The notes below the pieces were generated by a model that worked only from the letters and a program-made list of their open reading frames with translations, was not told where the DNA came from and ran no database searches. A stretch of DNA of 5,739 nt from positions 1 to 5,739 of the forward strand of contig JAMOMX010000433.1 in the NCBI GenBank assembly GCA_027066935.1, read 5' to 3'. Positions 1-5,739 of the stretch are shown piece after piece. Each line of letters begins with the position of its first letter. Position 1 is the stretch's first letter. The DNA is from Sulfurimonas sp. (GTDB lineage: Bacteria > Campylobacterota > Campylobacteria > Campylobacterales > Sulfurimonadaceae). Both the position numbers and the translations under genes were made by a program.

Positions 1-336
1 CAAAGTAACTTAGAGGGTGAAATAGTAGATAAAATTCAAGAATGCTATGGTGATGCTCATGGAATTATTATCAATCCAGCTGCATATACTCATACATCGA
101 TTGCTATTCGTGATGCTATTACTGCTGTAGCAATCCCAACAATAGAAGTACATATCTCAAATATTCATCGTCGTGAAGATTTCAGAAAAGAAAATATGAT
201 AGCAGCAGTATGTTCATCTTCAGTTGTAGGTTTTGGACCATTTAGTTACCACTTAGCTATGGTTGGAATGACCCAAATTTTTCAAGAGCTAGCAGCAGCT
301 CAAGAGGCACAAAAAAAAGCTCAAGAGCAATCATAG
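1..336 (+). CDS. aroQ: Type II 3-dehydroquinate dehydratase, 3' part (5' end outside window)
   Basis: Frame 1 is open from the first base to TAG at 334-336 and encodes 111 residues. The enzyme removes water from 3-dehydroquinate to give 3-dehydroshikimate, the third step of the shikimate pathway, in the cytoplasm as a dodecamer. The type II signature is clear: NPAAYTHTS (visible residues 25-33) and EVHISNIHRREDFR (49-62). By knowledge of the H. pylori enzyme, N25, H31, H51 and R62 correspond to N76, H82, H102 (catalytic) and R113. All four give the same offset of 51, so about 51 N-terminal residues, including the catalytic Tyr/Arg loop, lie upstream of the window. The GFGPFSYHLAMVGM segment (77-90) is the usual C-terminal helix region, followed by an Ala/Gln/Lys-rich tail. 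It lies 7 nt upstream of folK, in the order known from Campylobacter. Family assignment is firm; only the missing N-terminus is unseen. Confidence -1.
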   Translation, partial: QSNLEGEIVDKIQECYGDAHGIIINPAAYTHTSIAIRDAITAVAIPTIEVHISNIHRREDFRKENMIAAVCSSSVVGFGPFSYHLAMVGMTQIFQELAAAQEAQKKAQEQS

Positions 337-339
337 GGT
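335..339 (+). promoter_or_regulatory. Ribosome binding site of folK
   Basis: AGGGT overlaps the aroQ stop codon and sits 4-5 nt before the ATG at 344. It supports that start for folK, and hence the long N-terminal extension, and suggests translation linked to aroQ. Confidence -1.
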
Positions 340-343
340 AAAA

Positions 344-832
344 ATGTATTTAAAACGTAAACTAAACAGTTCTTTAACAAGTTTTAAAAGTTTACATTTT
401 TCTTACAAAACTACTCAAAAAACTTCCTTCAGACATCTTGTGACCATAGGGATTGGTGGAAATATTGGAGATGTTAAACGAAGGTTTGAACATCTTTTTT
501 ATTTTTTAAAAAGAGATATACAAGTTGAAATATTACAAACATCTTCTATCCTTAAAAATCCACCTTTTGGATATTTAGAGCAAGATGATTTTTTTAATGC
601 TTTAATAGTTGTAAAAACAAATCTTCAACCAAGGCAGATGTTAGACTATCTTTTAAGAGTTGAGAAAAAATTTTTACGAAAAAGAAGTTTTGAAAATGCA
701 CCAAGGAGTTTAGATTTGGATATTATATTTTTTGATAACAGAGTTATAGACACTCCTAGACTTCAAATTCCACATCTCTCTTGGTTTGAGAGACAAAGTG
801 TGACAATACCGCTAATGGATTTACATATATGA
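344..832 (+). CDS. folK: 2-amino-4-hydroxy-6-hydroxymethyldihydropteridine pyrophosphokinase (HPPK), divergent
   Basis: HPPK transfers pyrophosphate from ATP to 6-hydroxymethyl-7,8-dihydropterin, the step before dihydropteroate synthase in folate synthesis. The 162-residue product shows the family landmarks in order: GIGGNIGD (36-43), NPPFGYLEQDDFFNAL (72-87, with N85 matching the pterin-contacting Asn55 of E. coli), APRSLDLDII (119-128, with the Mg-binding pair D124/D126), and IPH (142-144, matching His115) followed by R150. Differences from E. coli HPPK are a basic 33-residue N-terminal extension before the first beta strand, no aromatic residue where Trp89 would be (SFENAPR), Ser in place of Phe123, and a C-terminus that stops soon after the last core motif. 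Many of these look normal for Campylobacterota FolK as far as I recall. The start is supported by AGGGT just upstream. The stop overlaps the flhF start (ATGA), so the two are probably translationally coupled. Confidence -1.
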   Translation: MYLKRKLNSSLTSFKSLHFSYKTTQKTSFRHLVTIGIGGNIGDVKRRFEHLFYFLKRDIQVEILQTSSILKNPPFGYLEQDDFFNALIVVKTNLQPRQMLDYLLRVEKKFLRKRSFENAPRSLDLDIIFFDNRVIDTPRLQIPHLSWFERQSVTIPLMDLHI

Positions 833-2115
833 GTAAAATATTAACATTTACTGGCAAAAGCCCATCAGAAGCATTGAAGAGAGCTCGTATAGAGGTTGGC
901 GATGAGGGCATGCTTATTGAAACTAAAGAGATTCGAAAAAAAGGTATAGGAAGAGAACCACTTTATGAGATTGTTATTTTATTAGAAGATGATGATATAT
1001 CTGTAGCTTATTCAAAACCAAATAAACCATTGCAAAAACAAAAACCACTAAGAGAAAAAAGTGAAGATGTATTATTTGATATCTCCAGTGCAGCTGAGCA
1101 AATTTCACAAATATCTGATGTAACAAGACCACAGTTTGAGTATGGACAAAAGCTAAGACCTACTAAAGAAAGTATCGCTGAATCTGAACCTAAAGAGTTA
1201 AAAGAGATAAAATCTCAAATCAATAAATTAAGTGATAAAGTAAAGCTGATACAAAATATGTTTTGGGATGAAAAAGCACCAGAGTTGGAGAGTCAAATAC
1301 CACCAGAATTTGCAGAGATATATAGACTTTCATCTCAAAGTGGAATGTCAAGAGAGCATTTAGACTCTATCATGAAAATGACATTAGAGCATATGCCAAT
1401 AAGGATGCGTGAAAATTCAGTAACAATAAAAAGATATTTTCAAACAGTACTTAGAAAAATGATCCCAATTCGTCTTGAGAGTATGCCAGGGATTGGTTCT
1501 AAAAAAGTTATTATGCTTGTTGGCCCTACTGGTGTTGGGAAGACTACATCTATTGCTAAACTTGCAGCTCGTTACTCTTTTTTGATGCAAAAAAAATACA
1601 AAGTTGGTTTAGTTGTGTTAGATACTTATCGTATTGGGGCAGTTGAGCAACTTATGCAATATGCAAGGATGATGAAACTTGGAATTGAAACAGTAGTTGG
1701 ACCACCTGAGTTTGCAAGTGCATTAGAATCATTAAAATATTGTGATTATATACTAATAGACACTATGGGTTCGAGCCCTTATGATAAAGCTAAGATTGAA
1801 AAAATATATGAATGTTTAAGTGTTAGTGGTGTTGAGTACAATATAGATGTTGTTTTAACAATGCCAAGCTCTATTAAGTATGAAGATATGTTACTAACTT
1901 ACAATAATTTTGCAAATTTAAATATAGATACATTGATGTTTACAAAATTAGATGAAACAAAGTCTTATGGAAATATATTTTCTCTTAGTTATGAAACTAA
2001 AAAGCCAATTAGTTATTTTTCTGTTGGTCAAGAGGTTCCTGAGGATTTAGTATGTGCTACAAGTGAATTTTTAGTTGAGTGTATGTTAAATGGTTTTAAC
2101 AGGAGCAAAGCATGA
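829..2115 (+). CDS. flhF: Flagellar biosynthesis regulator FlhF (SRP-type GTPase)
   Basis: FlhF is the third SRP-family GTPase beside Ffh and FtsY. It localises to the cell pole, recruits early flagellar parts such as FliF, and in Campylobacterota is also needed for expression of sigma-54-dependent flagellar genes. The 428-residue protein has a basic N-terminal B-domain (about 1-55), a charged linker with a likely short coiled coil (about 124-147), an N domain (about 160-220) and a G domain (about 225-420). GTPase motifs are P-loop GPTGVGKT (232-239), DTYRIGAVEQL (265-275), DTMG (311-314, where SRP GTPases usually have DTAG followed by Arg), TKLDE (372-376) and SVGQEVPED (398-406). Length is somewhat shorter than the C. 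jejuni and H. pylori proteins, mostly in the poorly conserved linker. The start lies in the ATGA overlap with folK and has only a weak upstream purine stretch. The stop overlaps flhG, its functional partner. Confidence -1.
   Translation: MSKILTFTGKSPSEALKRARIEVGDEGMLIETKEIRKKGIGREPLYEIVILLEDDDISVAYSKPNKPLQKQKPLREKSEDVLFDISSAAEQISQISDVTRPQFEYGQKLRPTKESIAESEPKELKEIKSQINKLSDKVKLIQNMFWDEKAPELESQIPPEFAEIYRLSSQSGMSREHLDSIMKMTLEHMPIRMRENSVTIKRYFQTVLRKMIPIRLESMPGIGSKKVIMLVGPTGVGKTTSIAKLAARYSFLMQKKYKVGLVVLDTYRIGAVEQLMQYARMMKLGIETVVGPPEFASALESLKYCDYILIDTMGSSPYDKAKIEKIYECLSVSGVEYNIDVVLTMPSSIKYEDMLLTYNNFANLNIDTLMFTKLDETKSYGNIFSLSYETKKPISYFSVGQEVPEDLVCATSEFLVECMLNGFNRSKA
2101..2106 (+). promoter_or_regulatory. 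Ribosome binding site of flhG
   Basis: AGGAGC inside the last codons of flhF is the best Shine-Dalgarno sequence in the window. It lies 5 nt from ATG 2112 and 8 nt from the adjacent ATG 2115, so either of the two consecutive Met codons could be the start. Confidence -1.
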
Positions 2116-2987
2116 TGGGACACCAAGCTGAAAAATTAGAAGCTCTTGTTGCATCTTCTACTAAAAAACGCTCTCGAAACACTCGTTTTATTGCGATTAC
2201 AAGTGGTAAAGGTGGTGTTGGAAAAAGCACTATTAGCTCAAACCTTGCTTATCTTTTATCAAAAAGTGGATTAAATGTTGGTATATTTGATGCAGATATT
2301 GGACTTGCAAATTTAGATGTTATGTTTAATGTTAAAATTAAAAAAAATATTTTACATGTGATAAAAGGGGAAGCTACTGTATCTGATATTATTGTACCTA
2401 TAACAAAAAATCTTATTCTAATTCCAGGTGAGAGTGGAGATGAGATTTTAAAATATTCAGATAAGGCTCTTTTTGAAAAATTTATGCAAGAAGCTGAAAT
2501 TCTTGATAAGTTAGATGTGATGATAATAGATACAGGTGCTGGAATAGGGGATCATATTCAGATGTTTTTAGATGCTGCTGATGATGTAATAGTTGTGACA
2601 GTTCCTGATCCTGCTGCTATTACAGATGCCTATGCGACTGTAAAAACAATAGCAAATTTTCGAAGTGATATAGGGATGATTTTAAATCAAGTAAAAAATG
2701 AAAGAGAGGCTACAGCTATTTTTGATAAGATAAAACAAGTTGCAAAATCAAATATCTCTCAAGATTTAGATTTGAGTTTTTATGGAAAAATAACAAGTGA
2801 TGCTAAAGTTTCTTCAGCTGTTAAAAAAAGAGAACTATTTAGTGTTACATATCCAAATTCAGTTCCATATAAAGATTTAGAAAATATAGCAAATAAAATT
2901 ATTATTAAATTGGAACGCAATGTGCTAGTTAGTGCAAGTGAGAGTGGTCTAAGCGGGCTTTTTAAACGATTGATTAAACATTTTTAA
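2112..2987 (+). CDS. flhG: Flagellar number regulator FlhG (MinD-like ATPase, also called YlxH/FleN)
   Basis: FlhG is a ParA/MinD-family ATPase that limits flagellar number, acting with FlhF at the membrane. In Campylobacter it has also been linked to the place of cell division. The 291-residue protein shows the deviant Walker A motif KGGVGKST (33-40, including the signature Lys33), switch I-like FDADIGLANLD (59-69), Walker B VMIID (136-140), and a C-terminal amphipathic helix GLSGLFKRLIKHF (279-291), which is the expected MinD-type membrane-targeting sequence. Near the N-terminus, HQAEKLE (4-10) stands where many FlhG proteins carry DQAxxLR, the segment that stimulates FlhF GTPase activity. 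The start is in the 4-nt overlap with flhF (ATGATG); ATG 2115 is an equal alternative that removes one residue. Identification over ordinary MinD rests on the N-terminal QAxxL segment and the flhF-fliA neighbourhood; no minC or minE is present. Confidence -1.
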   Translation: MMGHQAEKLEALVASSTKKRSRNTRFIAITSGKGGVGKSTISSNLAYLLSKSGLNVGIFDADIGLANLDVMFNVKIKKNILHVIKGEATVSDIIVPITKNLILIPGESGDEILKYSDKALFEKFMQEAEILDKLDVMIIDTGAGIGDHIQMFLDAADDVIVVTVPDPAAITDAYATVKTIANFRSDIGMILNQVKNEREATAIFDKIKQVAKSNISQDLDLSFYGKITSDAKVSSAVKKRELFSVTYPNSVPYKDLENIANKIIIKLERNVLVSASESGLSGLFKRLIKHF

Positions 2988-2998
2988 TTTATATTATT

Positions 2999-3004
2999 GG
3001 GGTG
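2999..3004 (+). promoter_or_regulatory. Probable ribosome binding site of the small membrane protein gene
   Basis: GGGGTG precedes ATG 3008 at short spacing. It overlaps the in-frame GTG at 3002, which has no good site of its own upstream, so ATG 3008 is the preferred start. Confidence -1.
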
Positions 3005-3007
3005 CTA

Positions 3008-3337
3008 ATGTTAGGTGAAAATTATGTATATTTCTTCACAGTTCAAGGGTTTTTTATAGGTATAATTTTTGGTATTTTAAAATCACTTGATGCTGAGGGA
3101 TTATTTCTTTATACCTTTTTTATAACTGCATTTTTTTACCTTTTTTCACATATAATAATTGCATTATATTTTAAAACTATTGCGCTTAAAGCACATTATT
3201 TTCCAAAAGATGTACATGAGCGTCACTTAGATTTGTTTGTAAACGAGATAAACCTTCGTGAAAAACTGATAGATTCAGCTGCAAAAATAACAGATGAGGC
3301 GGCAAAAGTGAACAAACGAGTAGTTTCTAATGATTAG
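3008..3337 (+). CDS. Small membrane protein of unknown function between flhG and fliA
   Basis: The 109-residue product has two hydrophobic segments, about residues 6-24 and 32-54, joined by a short loop (KSLDAEG). A hydrophilic, mostly helical tail of about 55 residues follows, rich in Lys, Glu and Asp. There is no cleavable signal peptide. Lysines just after the second helix (K56, K61) suggest that the tail is cytoplasmic and the protein is an inner-membrane hairpin. I do not recognise a named domain. By position it matches the uncharacterised genes between flhG and fliA in C. jejuni (Cj0062c) and H. pylori (HP1033), so a flagellum-related role is possible but unproven. ATG 3008 is chosen over GTG 3002, which would add two residues. 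The 3' end overlaps fliA by 8 nt, indicating coupled translation. Confidence -1.
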   Translation: MLGENYVYFFTVQGFFIGIIFGILKSLDAEGLFLYTFFITAFFYLFSHIIIALYFKTIALKAHYFPKDVHERHLDLFVNEINLREKLIDSAAKITDEAAKVNKRVVSND

Positions 3338-4022
3338 TTTATATAGCAGCGATATTAAACATAAAGAAGATGAATTGGCTATCCAATATCTTCCTGCAGT
3401 TAAAGCTATGTCATTTCGTTTAAAAGAGAGATTGCCAAGCTCAATAGATTATATGGATTTATCAGCTATTGGTACAGAGGAGTTAATAAAACTAGCTCGT
3501 AGGTATGATGAAAAATTAAATGATAATTTTTGGGGTTATGCAAAAAAGCGTGTATATGGTGCTATGCTTGATTATCTTCGTTCTTTAGATATTTTAAGTC
3601 GTGCTAGTAGAAAACTTGTTAAAGCTATAAATTATGCTGTTGAAGAGTATAGAGTTGATCATGATGATGAGCCAACTGATGAACAATTGGCAGAGATACT
3701 TGATGAGAGTGTAGAAAAAATTCATGATGCACGGATAGCTTCATCTATCTATACAGTTATGCCACTATATGATCAGCTTCAAGTTGGTGATGAGGGTGCT
3801 GCTTTAGCTGTAGTGGAGCGTGAAGAGTTAGTTTTAGTTATTCAAAAAATTTTATCAAACTATTCTGAACGTGAACAGATGATTATTCAACTCTATTACT
3901 TTGAAGAGTTAACTCTAAAAGAGATAAGTATTATATTAAGTATTACAGAATCAAGAATTTCTCAAATTCATAAGTCAGTATTACAAAAGATTAAACAAAG
4001 TGTTGGAGATTCTGATGGCTGA
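3330..4022 (+). CDS. fliA: Flagellar sigma factor sigma-28 (FliA)
   Basis: FliA directs RNA polymerase to late flagellar promoters such as those for major flagellin and other filament genes, and is normally held back by the anti-sigma factor FlgM until the hook is finished. The 230-residue length is typical (E. coli 239). Sigma region 2 spans about 14-86, with the diagnostic end AKKRVYGAMLDYLRSLD (71-87), close to the RGAMLDELRSxD of sigma-28 proteins. Region 3 covers about 92-150, including DDEPTDEQLAEIL (112-124). Region 4 covers about 172-224, with YSEREQMIIQLYY (178-190) and the helix-turn-helix LTLKEISIILSITESRISQI (194-213). The start lies 8 nt inside the preceding gene, with only a weak GAG at 3318-3320 as ribosome binding site. 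No flgM is in the window. Assignment is firm from the region 2 and 4 motifs and the fliM neighbour. Confidence -1.
   Translation: MISLYSSDIKHKEDELAIQYLPAVKAMSFRLKERLPSSIDYMDLSAIGTEELIKLARRYDEKLNDNFWGYAKKRVYGAMLDYLRSLDILSRASRKLVKAINYAVEEYRVDHDDEPTDEQLAEILDESVEKIHDARIASSIYTVMPLYDQLQVGDEGAALAVVEREELVLVIQKILSNYSEREQMIIQLYYFEELTLKEISIILSITESRISQIHKSVLQKIKQSVGDSDG
4003..4009 (+). promoter_or_regulatory. Ribosome binding site of fliM
   Basis: TTGGAGA lies within the last codons of fliA and ends 5 nt before ATG 4015. It decides that start over the in-frame GTG at 4000, which would place the site inside the gene. Confidence -1.
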
Positions 4023-5082
4023 TATATTATCACAAGATGAGATTGATTCACTTTTAGATGTTTTAGAGGATGAGGGTGGAGATATATCGGGAGAAACTGA
4101 AGAGATTTCTCAACAACAAAGACAAGCTACCCTTTATGATTTTAAAAGACCAAATAGAGTTTCAAAAGAACAACTACGCGCATTTCGTGGTATACATGAT
4201 AAAATGGCTCGCTCATTAGCATCTCAAATTTCAGCAATTATGCGTTCTATTGTTGAGATACAACTTCATTCAGTAGACCAAATGACATATGGCGAGTTTT
4301 TAATGTCTCTGCCAAACCCTACTAGTTTTAATGTTTTTTCTGTTAAGCCATTAGAGGGAAGTGGTGTTATTGAGATTAATCCAACTATAGCGTTTCCAAT
4401 GTTAGATAGACTGCTTGGTGGGAAGGGTGAGCCCTTTGATGCTTCTCGTGAATTCTCAGATATAGAGCTTTCACTATTTGAGACTATACTTAGAGTTATG
4501 ATGAGTACTCTCAAAGAAGCTTGGGGACCAGTAATGGAGTTATATCCAAATATTGAATCAAAAGAATCAAGCCCAAATGTTGTTCAAATTGTTGCGCAAA
4601 ATGAGATTGTAGTAATGGTTGTAATGGAGATAATAATTGGACATTCTTCAGGTATGATGAATATTTGTTATCCTGTTATTGCATTAGAACCTGTTCTTCC
4701 AAGACTTGCCTCTCGAGATTTAATGTTAAATGAGACAAGTTCTAAAAAAAGTAGAAATACTGAATTACAAGTTCTTTTAGGTGGTGCTAAAGTTACTGTT
4801 GAAGCTAATCTTGGTAATTCAGAATTAGCTTTAAAAGATATTATAGAACTAAAAATTGGAGATGCTATAAGATTGTCAGGTGCTGCTGATAATATTGTTA
4901 CATTATCTATAGATGGAAAAGATAGATTCAAAGGTGAAATTGGACTTAGACGCCTTAGAAAATCTATTCAAATTACAGAGATTATAGATACAGAAAAAGA
5001 TGCTGTTAAAAGAGCGTTAGAAAATTTTGAGCAAAAACGAAAAGATAAAATATCTAGCGTAACTGATATAATTAATAGTTAA
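4015..5082 (+). CDS. fliM: Flagellar motor switch protein FliM
   Basis: FliM forms the middle of the C-ring: its N-terminal peptide captures CheY-P, its middle domain binds FliG, and its C-terminal SpoA domain pairs with FliN/FliY. The 355-residue protein begins with ILSQDEIDSLL (4-14), nearly the consensus CheY-binding peptide, which fixes the start at ATG 4015; the in-frame GTG at 4000 would add five residues ahead of it. The CheC-like middle domain runs about 45-235 and contains the FliG-binding GGxG motif as LLGGKGEP (133-140). The SpoA domain spans about 250-322 (VLLGGAKVTVEANLG, then the LKIGDAIRL turn at 279-287), followed by a charged helical tail. All expected parts are intact. It overlaps fliA by 8 nt and is followed after 16 nt by fliY, the partner switch protein. 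Confidence -1.
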   Translation: MADILSQDEIDSLLDVLEDEGGDISGETEEISQQQRQATLYDFKRPNRVSKEQLRAFRGIHDKMARSLASQISAIMRSIVEIQLHSVDQMTYGEFLMSLPNPTSFNVFSVKPLEGSGVIEINPTIAFPMLDRLLGGKGEPFDASREFSDIELSLFETILRVMMSTLKEAWGPVMELYPNIESKESSPNVVQIVAQNEIVVMVVMEIIIGHSSGMMNICYPVIALEPVLPRLASRDLMLNETSSKKSRNTELQVLLGGAKVTVEANLGNSELALKDIIELKIGDAIRLSGAADNIVTLSIDGKDRFKGEIGLRRLRKSIQITEIIDTEKDAVKRALENFEQKRKDKISSVTDIINS

Positions 5083-5087
5083 GTAAA

Positions 5088-5092
5088 AGGGA
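5088..5092 (+). promoter_or_regulatory. Ribosome binding site of fliY
   Basis: AGGGA in the 16-nt gap after fliM lies 6 nt before ATG 5099 and supports that start. Confidence -1.
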
Positions 5093-5098
5093 AGCAGT

Positions 5099-5739
5099 AT
5101 GGATAATTTTATAAAACTACTAGAAAATGAGATAACTAAAAATGTAGAGTCAATGGTTGGTATTTTACCAACTCTTACATTAAAAGATGAACAAGAATTA
5201 AGCATGATAGCGAATATAATACCGCCTATTGTATTGCTTAAAATGAGTGTTAGTGGTGCTGTTGATGCAAATATAATGGTTGCTGTTACTCCAAACTTGG
5301 CTGCTGGGTTATCTGACCTTATGATGGGTGAAGAGCTAGTTAATCGTGAAGATATTAATGATGATGATATAGATGGCACTAAAGAAACATTTAATACAAT
5401 TTTTGGGACTATTAATACAGTTTTATCTTCTCAAAAAGAGATACCAGTTTTAAATTTTAAATTTGAGAGCATTGAGTTTATAAACGATGATTCTGAGGTT
5501 TCATTAGGTGATTATTCAAAAATGTACAAATATGATTTTGAAATTGAATCTTCAACATCACTTTTAATGTTTATTATAGATGAAGCACTGGAGAAAACCT
5601 TATCTGGTGATAATATTTTAGATGAACCATCAATAGAACTAAGCCCATTAAGCAGTGTAGGTATCAATGAGGCTAATTTAAGCCCAAATGAGTTAAGTAA
5701 CATCTCTCTTATAATGGATGTTAAACTGCCAGTTAGGGT
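5099..5739 (+). CDS. fliY: Flagellar motor switch protein FliY, 5' part (3' end outside window)
   Basis: The frame is open from ATG 5099 to the window edge, giving 213 full codons without a stop. FliY is the C-ring protein that joins a CheC-like domain to a C-terminal FliN-type SpoA domain, and in several bacteria it dephosphorylates CheY-P. The visible part is the CheC-like domain. It contains DGTKETFN (92-99), which fits the CheC phosphatase pattern D/S-x3-E-x2-N with E96 and N99 as expected catalytic residues, and a Pro at 116. A low-complexity Ser/Glu/Leu-rich linker (about 170-195) follows, and the final visible residues (NISLIMDVKLPVRV) look like the start of the SpoA domain. Unlike Bacillus FliY, the N-terminus (MDNFIKLLENEI) lacks a CheY-binding LSQxEID peptide; that is present only in the FliM upstream. 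FliN alone is excluded by the long N-terminal domain. The position right after fliM matches the Campylobacter and Helicobacter order. Confidence -1.
   Translation, partial: MDNFIKLLENEITKNVESMVGILPTLTLKDEQELSMIANIIPPIVLLKMSVSGAVDANIMVAVTPNLAAGLSDLMMGEELVNREDINDDDIDGTKETFNTIFGTINTVLSSQKEIPVLNFKFESIEFINDDSEVSLGDYSKMYKYDFEIESSTSLLMFIIDEALEKTLSGDNILDEPSIELSPLSSVGINEANLSPNELSNISLIMDVKLPVR

Noticed and set aside
263..283. TTGGAATG near the end of aroQ considered as a sigma-54 -24 element upstream of folK/flhF
   Set aside because: The -12 GC is missing at the right distance and the sequence encodes conserved AroQ residues.
2950..2965. AAGCGGGCTT followed by T residues near the end of flhG, resembling a small terminator
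   Set aside because: The stem is only 4 bp with a 2-nt loop and lies inside the codons for the FlhG membrane-targeting helix, so it cannot be supported as a terminator.
3002..3007. GTG 3002 as start of the small membrane protein
   Set aside because: It overlaps the only plausible ribosome binding site and adds just two residues; ATG 3008 is the better choice, though the GTG cannot be excluded.
4000..4014. GTG 4000 as start of fliM
   Set aside because: It would add five residues before the conserved N-terminal CheY-binding peptide and would put the GGAG site inside the gene.
4266..4514. Open frame on the - strand inside fliM
   Set aside because: It lies wholly opposite a well-conserved FliM coding region, has no recognisable motif, and its composition is that of an antisense shadow.
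4668..4931. Open frame on the - strand inside fliM
   Set aside because: It is opposite the FliM SpoA region, shows no family resemblance and no ribosome binding site that stands out.
5017..5379. Open frame on the - strand across the fliM/fliY junction with hydrophobic-looking sequence
   Set aside because: The hydrophobic, Ser-rich appearance is what the reverse complement of Asp/Asn/Glu-rich codons gives; fliM and fliY on the + strand explain the region.
5374..5392. TGGCACT resembling the -24 half of a sigma-54 promoter
   Set aside because: No TTGC element follows at the required spacing, and it lies inside the conserved FliY phosphatase motif.
5512..5703. Open frame on the - strand inside fliY
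   Set aside because: Short, Ser/Leu-rich antisense shadow of the FliY linker.

Overview
The window is a compact, AT-rich stretch (about one third G+C by eye) with every gene on the + strand. It reads aroQ (3' end) - folK - flhF - flhG - small membrane protein - fliA - fliM - fliY (5' part). This order is the one I know from Campylobacterota (Campylobacter jejuni, Helicobacter pylori and free-living relatives). The AT-rich composition, the FliY-type switch protein and the divergent FolK also fit that phylum. A Sulfurimonas-like or other free-living epsilonproteobacterium is a reasonable guess, but genus cannot be fixed from the sequence alone.

Positions 1-832 hold two biosynthetic genes: the C-terminal two thirds of a type II 3-dehydroquinate dehydratase (shikimate pathway), and a divergent HPPK/FolK (folate pathway) with a long basic N-terminal extension and a short C-terminus. 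From 829 the flagellar block begins. FlhF (SRP-type GTPase) and FlhG (MinD-like ATPase) set the place and number of polar flagella. A small two-helix membrane protein of unknown function follows. FliA (sigma-28) drives late flagellar genes. FliM and FliY are components of the switch (C-ring) that receives CheY-P and sets the direction of rotation.

The genes are packed as one probable transcription unit. Coding regions overlap by 4 nt (folK/flhF and flhF/flhG) or 8 nt (membrane protein/fliA and fliA/fliM). The only gaps are 7 nt (aroQ/folK), 20 nt (flhG/membrane protein) and 16 nt (fliM/fliY). No terminator, convincing promoter, RNA gene, repeat, mobile element or CRISPR array is visible, and there is no gene-free stretch over 20 nt. 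Any promoter must lie upstream of the window or inside coding sequence.

I found no sign of an undescribed system. The points most worth a second look are protein details: the altered FlhF-activating motif in FlhG, the changed G3 motif in FlhF, the substituted residues in FolK, the single CheC-type phosphatase motif in FliY, and the uncharacterised membrane protein between flhG and fliA.
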